Source: Desulfobacteraceae bacterium
GTDB lineage: Bacteria > Desulfobacterota > Desulfobacteria > Desulfobacterales > Desulfobacteraceae
Length of the DNA stretch: 15,765 nt
NCBI GenBank assembly: GCA_015486915.1
Contig: WFQS01000166.1
Coordinates: forward strand, 1-15,765
Direction of reading: 5' to 3'
The stretch's first letter is position 1, and the number at the start of each line of letters is the position of its first letter. The position numbers and the translations under genes are program-made. The notes under the pieces are model-generated. The model ran no database searches. It worked only from the letters and a program-made list of their open reading frames with translations, and had not been told where the DNA came from. Below are positions 7,152 to 14,587 of this stretch, piece after piece.

Positions 7152-7802
7152 ATGACTATTGAACTCTTTATAGCAGACGATCATGGTGTGGTCAGGGACG
7201 GGCTCTGTTCCCTTCTTGAATCGGAATATGATTTTAAAATTACAGGATGTGCAGATAACGGTAAAAAAGCTGTAAAGCAGATTCTGCAATTATTCCCTGA
7301 CGTTGTAATCATGGATATTTCCATGCCGGAACTAAATGGTATCCTGGCCACGGAACAGGTAATGAACGCCTGTCCGGATACCCGGGTGATTATCCTCTCC
7401 ATGCATACCGGCAGAGAATATATAGCAAGCAGTCTCAAGGCAGGAGCAGCTGGCTACCTTGTCAAGGAATCAGCCGGGAAAGAGGTTGTACAGGCGGTGA
7501 GAAGTGTTTATACCGGACACCAATATCTGAGCCGGAGTATTTCAGATAGAGTTTTTGATCAATATGCACGGCAGCAGACCGGTTTTATTCAAAATCCTGT
7601 TGACAGACTTAGTTTGCGCGAAAAAGAAATCCTCCAGATGGTTGTTGAAGGGAAAACCAGCTTACAGATAGCGAAAATTCTTTATCTGTCCCCTAAGACC
7701 ATTGACACTTACCGGAGCCGGATGATGAATAAACTTAAGATAAAAGATATTCCCGGTCTTGTAAAATTTGCCATTCGTCATGGTGTGACCACAATGCAAT
7801 AA
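7152..7802 (+). CDS. NarL/FixJ-type response regulator (REC-LuxR HTH)
   Basis: This 216-residue transcriptional regulator has a receiver domain (1-120) with acidic residues D9 and D10, phosphoacceptor D55 in VVIMDISMPE, S83 and K105 in GYLVKES. A LuxR-type helix-turn-helix (about 153-212) follows, with LSLREKEILQMVVEGKTS and the recognition-helix region LSPKTIDTYRSRMMNKL. All catalytic residues are intact. It follows the NarX-like kinase by 53 bp and is the expected phosphotransfer partner; HisKA_3 kinases are normally paired with this family. AAAGGTG 5 nt before the ATG is a fair ribosome binding site. Target genes are unknown. No terminator is visible in the AT-rich sequence that follows. 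Confidence 0.95.
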   Translation: MTIELFIADDHGVVRDGLCSLLESEYDFKITGCADNGKKAVKQILQLFPDVVIMDISMPELNGILATEQVMNACPDTRVIILSMHTGREYIASSLKAGAAGYLVKESAGKEVVQAVRSVYTGHQYLSRSISDRVFDQYARQQTGFIQNPVDRLSLREKEILQMVVEGKTSLQIAKILYLSPKTIDTYRSRMMNKLKIKDIPGLVKFAIRHGVTTMQ

Positions 7803-7895
7803 TTCGCTGTCTTTGCTGTTTTTCATAAATCCCCACACGAATAATCAAGATTTCCCTACATACAATACATTAATATTAATATATCTTTTTTATAA

Positions 7896-8179
7896 GAAAC
7901 TCTCGCTAAATTCCTTTAAAAATAAGAGTTTCAATATCTGTTGAGAGGCAGTCTGAGAGTCACCAGATCTGCCTTATAGCAGTTATAAGAAAGAGCTTAC
8001 TTTTGGCAGAGTAACTGATGCTCTTTTTATTTTCGTTGTGAGGCTGCCTGAAAGAATCCAGATCCGCCTCATGGCCTTTTATAAAAAACAGAGTGTAAAA
8101 CATTACTCCTGTTTTAAATTTGTTGTGAGACGGTTCCGGTACAGATACATATCCGACAGATCCGTCTCATGGCGGTTAT
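7896..8179 (+). repeat. Array of three forward hairpin repeats with three linker hairpins
   Basis: This fills most of the 393 bp gap. Linker hairpin GAAACTCT (7896-7903)/AGAGTTTC (7925-7932) is followed by palindrome copy 7940-7986 (GTTGAGAGGC to GCAGTTAT). Linker AAAGAGC (7990-7996)/GCTCTTT (8020-8026) is followed by copy 8035-8083 (GTTGTGAGGC to GCCTCATGGCC). A diverged linker (about 8084-8116, AAAACAG/CTGTTTT) is followed by copy 8121-8179 (TGTTGTGAGAC to GTCTCATGGCGGTTAT). Linker stems keep pairing although their sequences differ, so structure rather than sequence seems conserved. The period is about 95 nt. The last copy ends 1 nt before the ribosome binding site of the next kinase. Positions 7803-7895 are AT-rich with nothing else recognised. 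Confidence 0.78.
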
Positions 8180-8180
8180 T

Positions 8181-8187
8181 AAAGGAG
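8181..8187 (+). promoter_or_regulatory. Ribosome binding site setting the 8196 start
   Basis: AAAGGAG lies 8 nt before the ATG at 8196. The frame is open back to an ATG at 8169, but that codon lies inside the right arm of the last hairpin repeat (CTCATGGCGG) and has no site before it. The later start is preferred. Confidence 0.8.
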
Positions 8188-8195
8188 ACATTGTC

Positions 8196-9833
8196 ATGTC
8201 AGATAAACTGACTTATGAGCAGTTAGAGAAAAAAATTCAGGAATTAGAGCAATGTGAATTAAAAAGGGTAAAGGCTGAAAAAGCTTTAATGGCAAGTGAA
8301 TTAAAATTTCGTCTGCTTTCAGAGTATACCTTTGACTGGGAATACTGGGTGGATCAGTATGGAAAATTTGTTTATATTTCGCCATCCTGTAAACGGATTA
8401 CCGGTTACAGCAGAGAAGAATTTATATCTGATCCACAGCTGGTGTTCAAAATGGTCAGACCCGATCATGCTGAAAAGGTGCGCCATCATTATTTTATTGA
8501 AGAAAAAAAACAATTTTTACCGGCCTTTTCAATGAAATTTCCAATTATTACAAAAGCTGGTAAAGAGATATGGTTGGAGCATAACTGCATTCCCCTTTTT
8601 GATGACAATGGAGACTATGCCGGCAGGCGGGGAAATAACAGGGACATTACCGCAGAAAAAAATGCAGAAAAAGAAAAAATCCTGTTGGAGGCGGAGTTTA
8701 ACCAGGCACAGAAGATGGAATCCATAGGACGTCTTGCTGGCGGTGTGGCACATGATTACAATAATGCGTTAAACGTTATCATGGGTTACACAGAACTTGC
8801 ACTGACTAATATAAAGCCTGGAGAGCCCCTGCATGACGATCTCAATGAGGTCCTCAGGGCAGCAGGACGTGCAGCAGATATTACCCGGCAGTTGCTGGCC
8901 TTTGCAAGAAAGCAGACCATCGCACCAAAAGTGCTTGATCTGAACGAAAATGTTGATAGCATGCTCAAAATGCTGCGTCGCCTCATTGGAGAAAATATAG
9001 ATTTTGCATGGCTGCCGGGAAAAAATCTCTGGCCTGTTAAAATGGATCCTTCCCAGATAGACCAGATTCTCGCCAATCTTTGCGTTAATGCAAGGGATGC
9101 CATTGATGGAACAGGTAAAATTACCATTGAAACAGCGACAAAAATTTTTGATTCAGCCTATTGTAACGACCACCCGGGCTTTATTCCAGGTGAATTTGTC
9201 ATGCTCACCGTAAGCGACAACGGCTGTGGTATTGATAAAAAAATAATGAAAAAGATTTTTGAGCCTTTTTTTACCACTAAAGATGTGGATAAGGGTACTG
9301 GACTCGGGTTATCCATGGTTTATGGCATAATCAAACAGAACAAAGGGTTAATCAACGTTTACAGCGAGCCTGGTAAAGGAACCAGCATAAAAATTTATCT
9401 GCCCCGGCATGAGGACAAAGCAGTTGATATTCAAAAAGAACAAAAAACTGAAATTCCATCAGGCTCCGGGGAAACAATCCTTATTGTGGAGGATGATAAG
9501 CAGATACTTAAACTGACCGGGAAAATTCTCAAATCGCTTAACTACACTGTCCTTGCCGCAAATACACCTAAGTCTGCCATTAAACTTGCAGGGGAACATA
9601 AAAAGAAAATTCACCTGCTTATTACAGATGTTATAATGCCGGAAATGAACGGGCTTGCACTTGCAGATACTTTGCAGTCCTTCTATCCTGATCTCAGGAG
9701 GATATTCATGTCAGGATACACAGCCAATGCCATTTCCCACCAGGGAGTGCTTGATGAGGGCGTTCAATTTATTCAGAAACCTTTCTCAAAAAAAGACCTT
9801 GCAGTAATTATCAGAGAAGTTCTGGATGAATAA
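8196..9833 (+). CDS. Hybrid sensor histidine kinase (PAS-HisKA-HATPase-REC)
   Basis: This is a soluble 545-residue hybrid kinase. A short N-terminal coiled coil (about 5-32) leads to a PAS domain (about 35-157: [19 protein letters not shown], then [12 protein letters not shown]). The HisKA helix is [20 protein letters not shown] with phospho-His 186. The HATPase has [12 protein letters not shown] (N box, 292-303), DNGCGID (341-347), EPFFTTK and [11 protein letters not shown] (367-377). After a linker comes a C-terminal receiver (about 427-545) with E432, D433, phosphoacceptor D478 in [14 protein letters not shown]506 and K528. All key residues are intact. No HPt domain or DNA-binding domain is present, so a phosphorelay partner or internal feedback by the receiver is expected. 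A decayed paralogue fragment lies at 334-551. Three tandem hairpin repeats lie immediately before its ribosome binding site. Confidence 0.94.
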   Translation: MSDKLTYEQLEKKIQELEQCELKRVKAEKALMASELKFRLLSEYTFDWEYWVDQYGKFVYISPSCKRITGYSREEFISDPQLVFKMVRPDHAEKVRHHYFIEEKKQFLPAFSMKFPIITKAGKEIWLEHNCIPLFDDNGDYAGRRGNNRDITAEKNAEKEKILLEAEFNQAQKMESIGRLAGGVAHDYNNALNVIMGYTELALTNIKPGEPLHDDLNEVLRAAGRAADITRQLLAFARKQTIAPKVLDLNENVDSMLKMLRRLIGENIDFAWLPGKNLWPVKMDPSQIDQILANLCVNARDAIDGTGKITIETATKIFDSAYCNDHPGFIPGEFVMLTVSDNGCGIDKKIMKKIFEPFFTTKDVDKGTGLGLSMVYGIIKQNKGLINVYSEPGKGTSIKIYLPRHEDKAVDIQKEQKTEIPSGSGETILIVEDDKQILKLTGKILKSLNYTVLAANTPKSAIKLAGEHKKKIHLLITDVIMPEMNGLALADTLQSFYPDLRRIFMSGYTANAISHQGVLDEGVQFIQKPFSKKDLAVIIREVLDE

Positions 9834-9907
9834 CAATCTAATTCCCGTAAAATTCCGCAAAATACAAATTAAGACCTCAAACGCTCAGGTCGTTACGCAG
9901 AATTCAC
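9834..9907. other. Start of the 356 bp gap after the hybrid kinase
   Basis: No gene or terminator is recognised. The gap as a whole (9834-10189) holds one hairpin repeat (9908-9962). After that is AT-rich sequence with an isolated TATAAT at 10007-10012 that lacks a properly spaced -35 box, and the leader of the membrane kinase gene. Confidence 0.4.
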
Positions 9908-9962
9908 ATAACGGCCATGAGACTGATCCGGTTTGCCCTGTCCCTGCCGCCTCGCAACAAAT
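9908..9962 (-). repeat. Hairpin repeat copy, reverse orientation
   Basis: The copy runs from ATAACGGCCATGAGAC through GATCCGGTTTGCCC to GCCGCCTCGCAACAAAT. Arms and interior match the other reverse copies (79-126, 5273-5326, 13283-13331). There is no AAAGAGC linker on either side, so this is a single unit. It lies about 230 bp before the membrane kinase start. Confidence 0.72.
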
Positions 9963-10189
9963 TTAGATTTGCATTTAACGTTGCAATTGATCTTAATTAC
10001 TTGTATTATAATTTTTAAACACAGTAAGACATTGGAGTCTTTTGAGTATTAAAATCTTATCCTGACACGAAAACGTAGCAAAAGCTGTCCACCCTGTTAT
10101 GCCCATAATCATACGTACAGATAAAATATTTTTTACTTCAACTCCTCTTAACCGCTAACCGCTGGTAAAAGGGAATAAAAAACAGGCAT

Positions 10190-12688
10190 ATGGAAGAAAA
10201 AAAACGATTCATATATCTCATTGCGATTATGCTGATGGTTTCCATTACCGGAACGTTTGCAACGATTATAATCCTTTATAATTATGAGATAAAGGACGAG
10301 CTCCACTGGTTGAAGATAACAGCACAAAGCAACGCAAGACTTATGGAAGCCATGGCGGAACATGGAATAAAGGATCATGATTCAGCCAGTGCAACCCTGG
10401 CTCAGTTTATAAATGCCCAGAGTATAGTCAATGGATTTGATAAAACCGGTGAATGTCTTTTAGGCAGAAAAAGCGGTGAAAATATTGTATTATTGTACAG
10501 AAAAACATCCAGGGGTGTAGATCGAAATACTGTGATTTCCTGTAATTTAAAAAAGCCAGGTCCAATGAGATTAGCATTGTCAGGCAAATCAGGAATCATG
10601 ACAGGCCTTGATTACAGGAGGAAAGCCGTTCTGGCAGCTTACGAACCAGTAGCTGTATTAAATTATGGAATTGTTGTAAAAATCGATCTGTCAGAAATAA
10701 GATCTGAATTTATAATTGCGGCCGTAAAAGGCCTTACAGCCTCAATTTTTATTGTATTGCTGGGCTCTTTTTTCTTTATCAGGATCAGCCGTTCCATATT
10801 AAACAGGGGTGTGGAAAACGACAGAAAATTAAGAGACACCCTTGAAGAACGCGTACAGAGAAAAACCCGTGACCTTGTCAGGGCCAATGAATTATTAGAT
10901 ACAATAAACAGGGCACAGTCCCGGTTTATTTCCAATAAAAATTTAGATAAGTCATTTAATTTCCTACTGAAATCCATCCTGGAATTAACCCGGAGTGAAT
11001 ACGGGTTTATTGGCGAAACACTGCAGGATAATGAAAACAAACCCTATTTAAAAGCACATGCCATTACAAATATTGCCCTTAGTGAGGAGAACAGAGCTTT
11101 TTGTGCAGAAAATGCAGACCCGGACTTTAAATTCAGGAAAATGCATACCCTGTATGGAGCTGTTATGACTTCGAATAAACCGGTAATTGCCAATGATCCG
11201 CCATCGGATATCAGAAGTATGGGAGTTCCCCACGGGCACCCTCCCCTGAATTCATTCCTCGGTATTCCTATTTTCAATAATAATAAATTAACCGGGGTGA
11301 TTGGCATGGCAAACAGGCCCGGCGGGTACAATGAAACAATATGTAAATATCTCGATCCATTTATGATAACCTGTGCCCATATTATCGATGCACTCAGGAC
11401 AGATGAAAAACGACGGAAAGCTGAAAGCCTTCTCAAAATGAGTGAGTCAAGAAATAAACAGATTATAGAAACTTCAAGCCAGGGCTTCTGGATTCTTGAC
11501 AACAAATACAGGATAATTGAAATCAATTCAGCCATGAGCGATATGCTGGGTGTTGCACGTGCTGAAGCTGCAGGAATTTCTGCCGAAGTTTTTATCTTTA
11601 ATGATGATATTAAAATATTTAAAAGTGAGATAAAAAAAAGGGAGATGGGACTGGTATCAAATTTTTATCTCAGCCTGGAAAAAAAGGACGGTAACGAGAT
11701 ACCCTGTCAGATCAGTGCATCGCCTATATTTGATGAAAAAGGTGAAAAGACCGGTTGTTTTGCAATATTTGCAGATATTACAAAATTAAAGTCCAGGGAA
11801 AAAGAGCTTCTCCTGCTAAATGAAAAAATTACCACATTAAATAAGGAACTTGAACAAAAAGTAGAAGACCGTACTGCTGATCTAAAAAAGACTTTAAAAA
11901 AAGCGGAAGAGGCAAATGCCGCCAAATCGGATTTTCTTGCAGGCATTTCCCATGAACTAAGAACTCCTTTAAATGCTGTTATCGGTTTTTCCCAGGTACT
12001 TGAAAAACAATATTTTGGAAAGCTCAATGAAAAGCAGTCAGGTTATGTTAAAGATATACTTGAAAGCGGACAGCATCTTTTATCTCTGATCAATGAGATC
12101 CTTGACATTTCAAATATTGAGGCTGGAAAAATGCCTTTTAAACCTGATTTTGCAGATATAAATCATCTCGTGGAAACAAGCCTTGCAATGGTAAGTGAAA
12201 AAGCATTGCAAAAACAAATCAAGCTTGAATTCAGGGGATCTGAAAAACTGTTAGAAAGAAAAATCTACGCCGATGAAAAAATAATTAAACAGATATTGTA
12301 CAACCTGAATACAAATGCCGTGAAATTTACGCCCACGGGGGGAAGAATATCCCTGTCAACATATTATGTTGAGGACTATGAAATCTTTAAAAAAGAGTTT
12401 CAAAAAGACTTTAAATGCCAATGTGGAAGAAATGAGACGGATAAACTGCCAGCCGTTGTTATCTGTGTTGAAGATACTGGAATTGGGATTTCCAATGAAT
12501 CAGGTCAAAGGATTTTTGATAATTTTTATCAGGTAAATCATGGATATTCAGATAAAACAAAAGGGACCGGTCTTGGACTTCCCCTTACAAAACACTATGT
12601 GAAAATGCATGGAGGAAAGATCTGGGTTGAAAGTGACGGACCCGGCAAAGGCAGCAGATTTTATATACTGCTTCCTGACAGGACGTAA
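10190..12688 (+). CDS. Membrane sensor histidine kinase (Cache-like sensor, GAF, PAS, HisKA, HATPase)
   Basis: This 832-residue kinase has one membrane helix near 7-30, a periplasmic Cache-like sensor (about 31-178, ending AAYEPVAVLNYGIVVKID) and a second helix near 179-199. A coiled coil (205-240) leads to a GAF domain (about 250-402, with FLGIPIFNNNKLTGVIGMANR), a PAS domain (about 420-533), another coiled coil (535-578) and HisKA with DFLAGISHELRTPLNAVIGF (phospho-His 588). The HATPase has YNLNTNAVKFT (N709), DTGIG (762-766) and GTGLGL (792-797). Between the N and G1 boxes is an unusual insert (about 725-753) containing C743-X-C745. There is no receiver domain; the stand-alone receiver 150 bp downstream is the likely partner. 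Three sensory modules suggest integration of an external and internal signals. The ATG at 10190 has only a weak ribosome binding site (AGG), so the exact start is slightly uncertain. Confidence 0.93.
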   Translation: MEEKKRFIYLIAIMLMVSITGTFATIIILYNYEIKDELHWLKITAQSNARLMEAMAEHGIKDHDSASATLAQFINAQSIVNGFDKTGECLLGRKSGENIVLLYRKTSRGVDRNTVISCNLKKPGPMRLALSGKSGIMTGLDYRRKAVLAAYEPVAVLNYGIVVKIDLSEIRSEFIIAAVKGLTASIFIVLLGSFFFIRISRSILNRGVENDRKLRDTLEERVQRKTRDLVRANELLDTINRAQSRFISNKNLDKSFNFLLKSILELTRSEYGFIGETLQDNENKPYLKAHAITNIALSEENRAFCAENADPDFKFRKMHTLYGAVMTSNKPVIANDPPSDIRSMGVPHGHPPLNSFLGIPIFNNNKLTGVIGMANRPGGYNETICKYLDPFMITCAHIIDALRTDEKRRKAESLLKMSESRNKQIIETSSQGFWILDNKYRIIEINSAMSDMLGVARAEAAGISAEVFIFNDDIKIFKSEIKKREMGLVSNFYLSLEKKDGNEIPCQISASPIFDEKGEKTGCFAIFADITKLKSREKELLLLNEKITTLNKELEQKVEDRTADLKKTLKKAEEANAAKSDFLAGISHELRTPLNAVIGFSQVLEKQYFGKLNEKQSGYVKDILESGQHLLSLINEILDISNIEAGKMPFKPDFADINHLVETSLAMVSEKALQKQIKLEFRGSEKLLERKIYADEKIIKQILYNLNTNAVKFTPTGGRISLSTYYVEDYEIFKKEFQKDFKCQCGRNETDKLPAVVICVEDTGIGISNESGQRIFDNFYQVNHGYSDKTKGTGLGLPLTKHYVKMHGGKIWVESDGPGKGSRFYILLPDRT

Positions 12689-12805
12689 TGGTCTTAATTA
12701 CACTACCGCGTTGACGTATGAAAAAAATTATTATTTTTGCATTAATTTATCGCAATAATTCAGCGCTGATTACACTATGGATGTTAATATTTAAAATAAC
12801 AATGC

Positions 12806-12836
12806 CCTGGCAAGGAGAGTCCTGGACAAGGAGAGG
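12806..12836 (+). promoter_or_regulatory. Tandemly duplicated ribosome binding site
   Basis: CCTGGCAAGGAGAG (12806-12819) and CCTGGACAAGGAGAG (12821-12835) are near-identical direct repeats, each with AAGGAG. The second lies 5 nt before the ATG at 12839 and is the functional site by spacing. The first is 21 nt away and could be a standby site or simply a duplication relic. Confidence 0.6.
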
Positions 12837-12838
12837 AA

Positions 12839-13198
12839 ATGAATCAAAAAATTCTGATTATTGATGATGATTCTGCAAACAGGAGGCTGTTCCATGATCT
12901 TCTTGAGATAAAGGGTTTTAAAACCGTTGAGGCTTCAAGCGGCAGGGAAGGTATTGACAAGGTAAAAAAGGAATGTCCTGACCTGATTCTCATGGATATC
13001 AGGATGCCGGGGTTGGATGGATACGAAACAACTCAGATTATAAAAAAGAAGTTAAACTGTGATATACCAATTATTGCAGTTACAGCCTCTGCCATGAAAG
13101 GAGATGAAAAAAAAGTTTTAGATGCAGGTTGTGACGGCTATATTTCCAAACCGATTAATATTGAATCATTTATCGCTGTTATTAAAAAATTTTTGTAA
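12839..13198 (+). CDS. Stand-alone CheY/DivK-like receiver protein
   Basis: This 119-residue protein is a single receiver domain with no output domain. Visible are the acidic pocket D9/D10 in ILIIDDDSAN, phosphoacceptor D53 in LILMDIRMPGLDG, T82 in VTASAMKGDE and K104 in YISKPI, all intact. The sequence is of the DivK or hybrid-kinase receiver type (GLDGYETTQIIKK), usually fed by HisKA kinases. It begins 150 bp after the membrane kinase, which lacks its own receiver, so it is probably that kinase's phosphorylation target. It would pass on the signal by protein contact or through an HPt encoded elsewhere. A strong ribosome binding site precedes it. No terminator is seen after the gene. Confidence 0.93.
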   Translation: MNQKILIIDDDSANRRLFHDLLEIKGFKTVEASSGREGIDKVKKECPDLILMDIRMPGLDGYETTQIIKKKLNCDIPIIAVTASAMKGDEKKVLDAGCDGYISKPINIESFIAVIKKFL

Positions 13199-13282
13199 AA
13201 CGTTTACTATTCGCGGATTTACTGTGGACTGTTACAAATTTTTAAAGTCAGATCAGGGAAATCAATTACCCAATAATACAGA

Positions 13283-13331
13283 ATAACCGCCAGGAGGCGT
13301 AGCGGGATTGGCCCAGCCGTCTCTCAACAAA
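13283..13331 (-). repeat. Hairpin repeat copy, reverse orientation
   Basis: The copy runs from ATAACCGCCAGGAGGC through GGGATTGGCCCAGCC to GTCTCTCAACAAA. The left arm differs from consensus (CAGGAGGC for CATGAGGC), and the interior GGATTGGCCC is the same as at 101-110. It is a single unit in a 162 bp gap, ending about 17 bp before the ribosome binding site of the receiver-kinase gene. Confidence 0.68.
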
Positions 13332-13360
13332 TATACAAATAAATAAAAAGGAGAACCATA

Positions 13361-14524
13361 ATGGAAACATCTGTATCGGAAAATACCCCCGGTATGGCTG
13401 ACAAAAAGCTCAATCATGATCATGGTCTTATCCTTGTGGTGGATGATGAGGAACGTAACCTGCGGTTAATGGAAGCATTACTTGCTCCTCTTGAATATGA
13501 AGTGATGCTTGCAGAAGACGGGAATAAAGCCCTTGTTATGGCAAAAGAACATCTACCCGATTTGATTCTTCTGGATGTGATGATGCCCGGGCTCAATGGG
13601 TTTGAGGTCTGCCGTAAATTAAAACAAGATTCTGAAACTGCAATAATTCCCGTGATAATGGTCACTTCACTGTCCGGCCGTGAAGACCTTATGACTGGAA
13701 TTAAAGCCGGTGCAACTGATTTCATATCAAAACCTGTGGATTTGCCTGAAATAACCATTCGAATAAAAAATGCCATGCATTCCAAGCAATTATACGATCA
13801 GGTGCAGGAAAAAAACCTTGAACTGGAAAAACTGGAACGCCTGAAAGACGGTCTGACACACATGATTATCCATGATATGCGATCTCCTTTGACGGTTCTT
13901 AAGGCTGGAATTGATATATTTGAAATGGATTTCACTGAAAATATGGATGAGGATGATGTTAAACTTCTCAATGGTATGGGTAAATCCGTGGACACCCTTA
14001 TCTTGATGACAAGTTCACTCCTTGACATCAACAGGCTTGAAACTGGAAAATTTCCTTTAAAACATGAAAAATGCGAGCTCAACGCACTGGTTCGAAATAC
14101 CCTTGATGGAATTGAAGCATTACTTAAATATAAGCAGGTTGAATTTCTGCCCTGGGAAAAAGATGTGGAACTTTTCTGTGATCCTGAAATAATCAGACGG
14201 GTTATCATAAATATGGTGGTCAATGCAGTAAAATATACAGAAAAGAATGATTTTATCATTATTAATGTTGTTAAAGAAAAAAATCATGGAAGAATTTATG
14301 TTAAAGACAACGGGCCCGGTATACCAGAAGAATTCCATGGAAAAATTTTTGATAAATTCGGACAGGCTGAATCAAAAAATGCCGGTATCAGGCAGTCATA
14401 TGGCCTGGGGCTTGCCTTTTGTAAACTTGCAGTTGATGCCCATGGAGGGGAAATCGGAGTCAAATCGGGCAAAGACAAAGGCAGTACTTTCTGGTTTTCA
14501 CTGCCAGTTGATACTTTCAATTGA
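13361..14524 (+). CDS. Receiver-histidine kinase fusion (REC-HisKA-HATPase)
   Basis: This 387-residue soluble protein starts with a receiver (about 22-140) having D28/D29, phosphoacceptor D72 in LILLDVMMPGLNG, T102 and K124 in FISKPVD. A coiled-coil linker (142-165) leads to the HisKA motif THMIIHDMRSPLTVLKAG (phospho-His 171). The HATPase has IINMVVNAVKYT (N288), DNGPGIP (316-322) and YGLGLAFCK (347-355). The kinase receives phosphate or contact signals through its N-terminal receiver rather than from a sensory domain, so it is a relay component placed downstream of another kinase. Its receiver closely resembles that of the next gene, 63 bp downstream, suggesting module duplication. AAGGAG 7 nt before the ATG supports the start. 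The REC-HisKA-HATPase order is known in many Desulfobacterota and cyanobacterial proteins. Confidence 0.94.
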   Translation: METSVSENTPGMADKKLNHDHGLILVVDDEERNLRLMEALLAPLEYEVMLAEDGNKALVMAKEHLPDLILLDVMMPGLNGFEVCRKLKQDSETAIIPVIMVTSLSGREDLMTGIKAGATDFISKPVDLPEITIRIKNAMHSKQLYDQVQEKNLELEKLERLKDGLTHMIIHDMRSPLTVLKAGIDIFEMDFTENMDEDDVKLLNGMGKSVDTLILMTSSLLDINRLETGKFPLKHEKCELNALVRNTLDGIEALLKYKQVEFLPWEKDVELFCDPEIIRRVIINMVVNAVKYTEKNDFIIINVVKEKNHGRIYVKDNGPGIPEEFHGKIFDKFGQAESKNAGIRQSYGLGLAFCKLAVDAHGGEIGVKSGKDKGSTFWFSLPVDTFN

Positions 14525-14525
14525 G

Positions 14526-14556
14526 TTGACAAAAAACAAACAAGTTTTAGTTTAAC
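14526..14556 (+). promoter_or_regulatory. Possible weak promoter before the HD-GYP gene
   Basis: A perfect -35-like TTGACA (14526-14531) overlaps the end of the preceding gene. The best -10 candidate, TTTAAC (14551-14556), is 19 nt away, outside the best spacing. Co-transcription with the upstream kinase is equally plausible. Confidence 0.2.
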
Positions 14557-14587
14557 ATTTTTCATTTACTGCAGAGGATTTAAGTTT

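Noticed and set aside
7896..8179. Integron attC recombination sites
   Set aside because: The repeats are imperfect palindromes between genes, like attC, but the arms do not fit the required RYYYAAC and GTTRRRY core sites (GTTGTGA and GTTGAGA here). Copies occur in both orientations, and no integrase gene is present.
7896..8179. CRISPR array
   Set aside because: Only three units about 95 nt apart, repeats diverged, and the intervening sequences are themselves paired hairpins rather than unique spacers. No cas gene is in the window.
8169..8195. Longer start of the hybrid kinase at 8169
   Set aside because: That ATG is within the palindromic repeat arm and lacks a ribosome binding site, whereas 8196 has AAAGGAG at proper spacing.
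11044..11535. 163-codon minus-strand frame within the membrane kinase
   Set aside because: Antisense to the GAF domain coding sequence, with no family signal; a shadow frame.
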